Shown in pieces: positions 5,716 through 9,802 of a stretch of DNA of 9,802 nucleotides (the first letter of the stretch is position 1; every line of letters begins with the position of its first letter). Made by a program: the position numbers and the translations under genes. Source of the DNA: Candidatus Bathyarchaeota archaeon (GTDB lineage: Archaea > Thermoproteota > Bathyarchaeia > TCS64); contig WJJC01000118.1 of assembly GCA_014729945.1 (NCBI GenBank), forward strand, positions 1-9,802, written 5' to 3'. The notes under the pieces were generated by a model that was not told where the DNA came from, searched no databases, and saw only the letters and a program-made list of their open reading frames with translations.

Positions 5716-6819
5716 TTGAAGAAAATTGGGTTAATTGTTAACCCCTTAGCAGGGATAGGTGGTAGGGTGGGGTTGAAGGGAAGCGATGGGGCGGAGATAA
5801 AAAAGAAGGCTCTAGAGATGGGGGCGGAACCTATGTCCCCGACTAGAACAGTAATTGCACTGAGGCAGTTGGAGGAACTTGAGTTCGAGCTCTATACTTA
5901 CCCTGATGAGATGGGGGAGAACGAGGCTAGGGAAGCTGGGTTGGACCCTATTGTGTTAGGGGATCTCAGCGGTGAGACTACGACAGCTGAGGATACCATG
6001 AAGGCTGCTGAGGCTCTCATAAATAAGGTGGATCTGCTTGTTTTTGCTGGTGGGGATGGAACCGCCCGTGATGTCTACTCTGTAGTAGGTGAGGAGGTAC
6101 CTGTTCTAGGTATACCTACTGGGGTTAAGATTCATTCAGGTGTCTACGCCTTGGATCCACGGAGCGCAGGCGAGTTATTACACCGGTATATTTCGGGTGG
6201 GAGCGTTGACTTCCGGCTTGAGGAGGTTATGGATATTGATGAGGAAGCTTTCAGGGATAACCGGCTTCAGGCTCAACTCTACGGTTATATGAACACCCTG
6301 TATGTTGAGGATTATATTCAGGGAGGTAAGGAGTCCAGTAGGATGACCGGGGAGTCCAGCGTCATCGGTATAGCTAATGAGCTAACGGATGAGATGGAGC
6401 AGAATATGGTCTATATCTTGGGACCGGGAACCACGGTTAAACCCATCGCGGATATACTGGGGGTCAATAAGACCTTACTGGGTGTAGATGTGGTGAAGAA
6501 TGGGGAACTGGTAGCAAAGGATGTTAACGAAAAACAGCTACTGGAGGTTATTGAGGGTGAGGAGGTCAACCTCATAGTGACTGTAATCGGTGGCCAGGGC
6601 TTCGTATTCGGACGTGGGAATCAGCAGATAAGCCCCAAGGTTATACGGGAGATCGGTAGGGAGAACATCATAATAGTGGCTACCCCTGAGAAGTTGGCTA
6701 ATCTTGGAGGGCATCCTCTGCGGGCGGATACAGGTGACTCGGAGTTAGATGAGGCGTTGAAGGGTTACTATAAAGTACGCACGGGTTACGGAAGGCGTAC
6801 CCTCTATAAGCTGGCTTAG
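5716..6819 (+). CDS. ATP-NAD kinase family protein (COG3199 / AcoX-like)
   Basis: This 367-residue protein is predicted to phosphorylate NAD+ to NADP+ using ATP or polyphosphate, in the cytosol. The N-terminus has the diacylglycerol/NAD-kinase fold pattern NPLAGIGG (9-16). The nucleotide-binding GGDGT is at 112-116, followed by the family-typical GIPTGVKIHSGVYA, which differs from the GTDND/GTLNF-type motifs of bacterial NadK. Length and the long C-terminal half match the COG3199 group common in archaea, rather than the roughly 280-residue classical NadK. The start is TTG with a GAGG site, 3 bases after the peptidase stop, so the two form an operon. Related AcoX proteins sit in acetoin gene clusters without a proven reaction, so kinase activity is family-based inference. 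Confidence 0.88.
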   Translation: MKKIGLIVNPLAGIGGRVGLKGSDGAEIKKKALEMGAEPMSPTRTVIALRQLEELEFELYTYPDEMGENEAREAGLDPIVLGDLSGETTTAEDTMKAAEALINKVDLLVFAGGDGTARDVYSVVGEEVPVLGIPTGVKIHSGVYALDPRSAGELLHRYISGGSVDFRLEEVMDIDEEAFRDNRLQAQLYGYMNTLYVEDYIQGGKESSRMTGESSVIGIANELTDEMEQNMVYILGPGTTVKPIADILGVNKTLLGVDVVKNGELVAKDVNEKQLLEVIEGEEVNLIVTVIGGQGFVFGRGNQQISPKVIREIGRENIIIVATPEKLANLGGHPLRADTGDSELDEALKGYYKVRTGYGRRTLYKLA

Positions 6820-6848
6820 ATGCATAATATATTCTCGATGGTATCTAC

Positions 6849-6854
6849 TTTTTT
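6849..6854 (+). terminator. Oligo-T terminator after the NAD kinase gene
   Basis: Six T residues about 30 bases past the stop, followed by more T-rich sequence, lie in a convergent gap of 135 bases. This fits an archaeal intrinsic terminator. Confidence 0.45.
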
Positions 6855-6920
6855 ATTATTTTGCCGTGTACGATTTTGTAGGGTTTTAGACCTGCAAGAA
6901 TTATTTTGGAGTTATCCAGT

Positions 6921-6925
6921 AAAAA
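6921..6925 (-). terminator. Oligo-T terminator of the GcvP-like/SDR operon
   Basis: The minus-strand transcript has TTTTT about 30 bases past the SDR stop codon at 6955, in the same convergent gap. Confidence 0.4.
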
Positions 6926-6954
6926 GGAAACTTGTTTAATTGTTTGAACTCTGT

Positions 6955-7737
6955 CTATTTTGGCTTATATGGACCCAAGTACTCTTCTTGTAGTATATTA
7001 CCGCCATCGACGACTATCTCGCTTCCAGTGAGATAATCAGACTCATCTGATGCCAGGAAAACCACCAAGTTACCTATATCCTCAGGTGTCCCTTGACGCC
7101 CCATTGGTATCTTGTAGCCGAATTCCTTCATAGTCTTCTCAGCATCTGAACTGTCTTCGCTGCCTCTTAACCCAAAGGCGCTGGGGCTGTAAATATATCC
7201 AGGTAGTATTGTGTTCACATTGATTCCATACTGGGCTGTTTCTAGTGCAAGTGCCTTGGTAAAGCCGATCACGGCTGCTTTAGTAGCTCCATAAGCTGTC
7301 TGTCCACCGCTGGGGGCTCCCACCATTGGTCCGGTTACGCTACTCATGTTGATGATCTTTCCTTTTCTCTGTTTCTTCATCTCTGGTAGCACTGCTTTGC
7401 TACAGCGGAACATACCGAATACGTTGATGTCGAACATGCGCTTCATGAACACTTCATCCATGTCCTCCAGATTCATGCGTGGGTAGATACCGGCGTTGTT
7501 CACCAGTATATCCACGGGATTAACTTCATTGAAGACCTGTCTCACCTGACGAGGGTCCGTTACGTCCATTATTCTCCATGAAGCTTTCTCGATCTCTTTA
7601 GCTGTTTGCTCAACCTGTTCATTGATATCGGTTAGCACTACATCTGCGCCGTTAACTGCCAGACATTTGCTGATTCCTGCTCCTATTCCCTGCATGGCTC
7701 CTGTTACTACCGCCTTTTTCCCCTCAAGTCTTTTCAT
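6955..7737 (-). CDS. SDR-family NAD(P)-dependent oxidoreductase
   Basis: This is a 260-residue classical short-chain dehydrogenase/reductase. The cofactor loop is TGAMQGIG (12-19). Asp37 at the end of the second beta strand suggests a preference for NAD(H). NNAG is at 80-83, the catalytic tetrad is Asn105-Ser133-Tyr149-Lys153 (YGATK), and VVDGG lies near the C-terminus. General relatives are glucose 1-dehydrogenase and 3-oxoacyl-ACP reductase, and the substrate is not predictable from this. The frame extends to 7803, but the ATG at 7737 begins the usual SDR N-terminus (MKRLEGKKAVVTG). It has GGAGG 8 bases upstream and overlaps the GcvPB-like stop as ATGA. Translation is thus likely coupled to the GcvP-like pair, suggesting a shared pathway. 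Confidence 0.9.
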   Translation of the reverse strand: MKRLEGKKAVVTGAMQGIGAGISKCLAVNGADVVLTDINEQVEQTAKEIEKASWRIMDVTDPRQVRQVFNEVNPVDILVNNAGIYPRMNLEDMDEVFMKRMFDINVFGMFRCSKAVLPEMKKQRKGKIINMSSVTGPMVGAPSGGQTAYGATKAAVIGFTKALALETAQYGINVNTILPGYIYSPSAFGLRGSEDSSDAEKTMKEFGYKIPMGRQGTPEDIGNLVVFLASDESDYLTGSEIVVDGGNILQEEYLGPYKPK

Positions 7738-9263
7738 CTGTGTTTCCTCCTGTACGCCCTCCAACTCATAGCCCACCTCTCTGGGTCGTTGAAGCCGTCC
7801 CACTCGATTTTATGGATGCTACTGCAATGAGGAGCTGACTTCACCAACTCAGGGTCCTTGTAGGCTTCCTCACTCACCTTCTCCAGAACATTGCACCAGT
7901 AGTCGATGTCTTTTTTACTGTAGGTTTCAGCGGGTTCGGGTGTGAAGGGTTCTGGTATGAGCCATGGGTGGTGGCTCATGAAGTAGCTCTGAACACCGTA
8001 ATCTATTACCCTTCTATTCACATCCCTGATACCTACGCCTGTCTCCTGTTTCATCTTTTCTAGGCTCCACCTTGCCTGGTCCACTCTACGCCTGGGGTAG
8101 GTCAGGGTTACTCCCCTAATCTTCTTGACTTTCTCCATGAGGTACTTATTGTTGATCATGCTTACCTCAGCGACTTCCCTCAACCCACGGGCTCCCATAG
8201 CCATGCACCATGCGTAACTGCGCACCACCACGGGTAGATTCCCCATGAAGTCCCGTATTTTACCTATGCTCTTGGGGCGATTATAATCCAGCGTGTACCC
8301 ATCTTCTTTCTTCACGATAACTGGCACGGGCAGGTACTCCTCTAGTTCCTCGGTTACCCCGACCGCGGCTGAGCCCGGTCCACTGCTCCCGTGGGGGCTG
8401 CTGAAAGTCTTGTGAAGATTGAAGAATAGCATATCGAACCCCGCTTCACGGGCACGTGTGACACCCAGCAAAGCGTTGGCGTTAGCCTGATCATAGCTGC
8501 ATAATCCACCAACGTCGTGGATTATCTCGGTCCATGCATCAATGTTCTTATTGAATATGCCGATGTCCTCGGGGTTGGTGATGAAGCAGCCAGCCGTGTT
8601 GGGTCCAACTGCCTCCTTTAATGCTTCGGTGTCAGGTAACCCGGTTTCGGGATCAGGGTAAAGGGTAATAACTTTGTAACCGGCTGTCGCTGGTGCGGCT
8701 GCATCACATGGATGACTGTAAATAGTGGTGATCACCTCGTCTCGGTGGGACTCATCCCTGTCGGCATGGTATTTTCTCATGATTAGCGCATTATTGTAAC
8801 ATCCAACTGACCCCCCCGGTGGCTGATACGTGAAAGCATCCATGCCGCTTAGTTCACGTAGATAAGTGTTACCGAACTCGTATGCTATCGCCAGTAACCC
8901 CTGTATGGATTCGGGTGGTTGATGTGGGTGGATGTTTTTGATCATACCCGCTAGCTCCTCGTTTATCTTGGGGCTGTACTTCATGGTGCATGTACCAACA
9001 CCCAGATCGATGTCCAGCTCCATCCCCAGTGTCATCTGGCTTAGCCTAAGATAATGCCGCAGGACATGGGGCTGGCTTAGCTCAGGTAGCCCGGGATCTT
9101 TTCTACGTTTCATGGATTCGGGTACCAGACTGCTACCTTTCCCGACTCTTTTTCTGATTTTTTCCTCTGATCTTGGTGGAATGAATCCTCTCTCACCAGG
9201 AGTACTGAGTTCATGTATTATGGGTTCAATCCATCTGGGTGCGTGGTACTCTCGGGGGTTCAT
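7734..9263 (-). CDS. GcvPB-like PLP protein: divergent glycine dehydrogenase (decarboxylating) subunit 2
   Basis: This 509-residue protein is homologous along its whole length to the PLP-binding subunit of two-subunit glycine decarboxylase. Shared landmarks are RHYLRLSQM (69-77), GTCTMKYSPKINE (90-102), NIHPHQP (110-116), ITNPEDIGIF (228-237), LHKTFSSPHG (283-292) with the presumed Schiff-base Lys285, and late DPELVKSAPH. Key stretches differ from what I recall as canonical. QPAAGA(H/N)GE reads QPPGGSVGC (147-155). SAHGTNPASA reads YSHPCDAAAP (182-191), keeping the His. The poly-Gly after SPHG reads SSGPGSAA. YDGAN is YDQAN (257-261). A distinct substrate or altered chemistry is inferred. The ATG overlaps the GcvPA-like stop (ATGA), with GGAGG 7 bases upstream. 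A true glycine cleavage P-protein from a divergent lineage remains possible, so I give no gene symbol. Confidence 0.82.
   Translation of the reverse strand: MNPREYHAPRWIEPIIHELSTPGERGFIPPRSEEKIRKRVGKGSSLVPESMKRRKDPGLPELSQPHVLRHYLRLSQMTLGMELDIDLGVGTCTMKYSPKINEELAGMIKNIHPHQPPESIQGLLAIAYEFGNTYLRELSGMDAFTYQPPGGSVGCYNNALIMRKYHADRDESHRDEVITTIYSHPCDAAAPATAGYKVITLYPDPETGLPDTEALKEAVGPNTAGCFITNPEDIGIFNKNIDAWTEIIHDVGGLCSYDQANANALLGVTRAREAGFDMLFFNLHKTFSSPHGSSGPGSAAVGVTEELEEYLPVPVIVKKEDGYTLDYNRPKSIGKIRDFMGNLPVVVRSYAWCMAMGARGLREVAEVSMINNKYLMEKVKKIRGVTLTYPRRRVDQARWSLEKMKQETGVGIRDVNRRVIDYGVQSYFMSHHPWLIPEPFTPEPAETYSKKDIDYWCNVLEKVSEEAYKDPELVKSAPHCSSIHKIEWDGFNDPERWAMSWRAYRRKHR
7746..7750 (-). promoter_or_regulatory. 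Shine-Dalgarno fixing the SDR start
   Basis: GGAGG lies 8 bases before the ATG at 7737, inside the end of the GcvPB-like gene. It decides between this start and the longer frame beginning at 7803. Confidence 0.7.
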
Positions 9264-9802
9264 GCAAGAACCTCCAATGCATCCCTGAGTTTCTCAATCA
9301 TCTCTAGACTATGCATTTCGGTTACACAATAAAGCGCTGAGTCACCTAGCTCAGGGTAGTCGATGCTCAGGTCTTTTCCACCATAGATCTTGTGGCTCAT
9401 TAGCTGATTGTTGATCTCTTTGACTGGTTTACTGAATTTGACTGGGAACTCTTTAAAGAACCCAGAATAAGGGACATCCGCGTTCTTCAACTCATCTATT
9501 ATGCTAGCTGTATAGTGGCTCTTCTCAAGGATGGTTTCCCCCAGTTCCTTCATCCCTTTTGGGCCCATAAGGCTCATGTAGACTGCTGCGGTTATACCCC
9601 AGAGAACAGTGGTTGTACCCACCCAGTCCTTGGCGTTTTCCCTCGCCATATAGCTGGTTCTCTCGTATAGTGCTTGACCAAAACCATACTCTCCCTCTAC
9701 GGTAGTGGGGGCGATGCTAACCAGCCTCAGAGGGTATTCTGCGACATATCGTTCCTCGTCTCTTGAGGCTATGAAGCCGCAGCTTCCTCCACCCGCGTAC
9801 AT
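9260..9802 (-). CDS. GcvPA-like protein: divergent glycine dehydrogenase subunit 1 (5' partial)
   Basis: This is the C-terminal 180 residues of a GcvPA-like subunit. The frame runs off the right edge. The Met at 9802 aligns with the interior GNPMNFGGPRAG region of known GcvPA, so about 260 residues are probably missing. Recognisable parts are GGGSCGFIAS (4-13), a YPLRLV equivalent of PGRLIG, AAVYMSLMGPKGMKELGE (72-89), YGGKDL and DYPELGDSALYCVTE. The usually near-invariant block TREQHIRR plus ATSNIC reads ERTSYMARENAKDWVGTT (47-64). In glycine decarboxylase this subunit pairs with GcvPB in an alpha2beta2 enzyme that decarboxylates glycine and passes aminomethyl to lipoyl GcvH. No GcvH or GcvT lies in the window. 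The stop overlaps the next start by 4 bases. Confidence 0.75.
   Translation of the reverse strand: MYAGGGSCGFIASRDEERYVAEYPLRLVSIAPTTVEGEYGFGQALYERTSYMARENAKDWVGTTTVLWGITAAVYMSLMGPKGMKELGETILEKSHYTASIIDELKNADVPYSGFFKEFPVKFSKPVKEINNQLMSHKIYGGKDLSIDYPELGDSALYCVTEMHSLEMIEKLRDALEVLA
9271..9275 (-). promoter_or_regulatory. Shine-Dalgarno of the GcvPB-like gene
   Basis: GGAGG, 7 bases before the ATG at 9263, is embedded in the last codons of the GcvPA-like gene. It supports coupled, stoichiometric expression of both subunits. Confidence 0.65.

Noticed and set aside
7738..7803. 22-residue extension of the SDR from 7803
   Set aside because: It lies inside the GcvPB-like gene. The ATG at 7737 has GGAGG at the right distance and begins the normal SDR N-terminus.
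1..9802. CRISPR array, insertion sequence, phage or defence genes
   Set aside because: There are no spaced direct repeats, transposase, integrase, nuclease or structural phage proteins. All larger frames have metabolic, transport or membrane homologies.

Overview
The window looks like an archaeal chromosome segment. Leaderless starts lie about 25-27 bases after TATA-like boxes at 4459 and probably at 3840. There is a COG3199-type ATP-NAD kinase, a two-subunit glycine dehydrogenase-like pair, and T-rich termination without clear bacterial hairpins. Strong GGAGG ribosome sites occur inside operons. The lineage cannot be fixed from this window; an uncultured archaeon is my inference. Nothing here is a virus, transposon or CRISPR array.

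Left part (1-1850). The window opens inside a LivF-type ABC ATPase on the plus strand. It converges on two minus-strand tRNA genes, tRNA-Leu(GAG) with an encoded CCA and tRNA-His(GTG) without one. A minus-strand GNAT acetyltransferase resembling spermidine/spermine N1-acetyltransferase follows.

Middle (1850-6820). An apparent 5' remnant of a nitroreductase gene lies between the acetyltransferase and a YczE-like membrane protein. The first transmembrane helix of that membrane protein is encoded upstream of its first ATG, with a Shine-Dalgarno site but no ordinary start codon. Upstream of it on the same strand is a threonine-dehydrogenase-like zinc MDR enzyme. A divergent promoter region then leads to plus-strand genes: an isoprenylcysteine-methyltransferase-like membrane protein, an M20 metallopeptidase and a COG3199 NAD kinase, the last two separated by 3 bases.

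Right part (6955-9802). A minus-strand operon, read right to left, encodes a GcvPA-like protein (cut by the window edge), a GcvPB-like protein and an SDR dehydrogenase. Both junctions are 4-base ATGA overlaps with GGAGG sites. The GcvP-like pair is clearly homologous to glycine dehydrogenase (decarboxylating), and its PLP lysine is present. Several otherwise very conserved active-site stretches are rewritten in both subunits. Together with the coupled SDR, this suggests a paralogous PLP enzyme with a different substrate or fate. It is the most interesting feature of the window.
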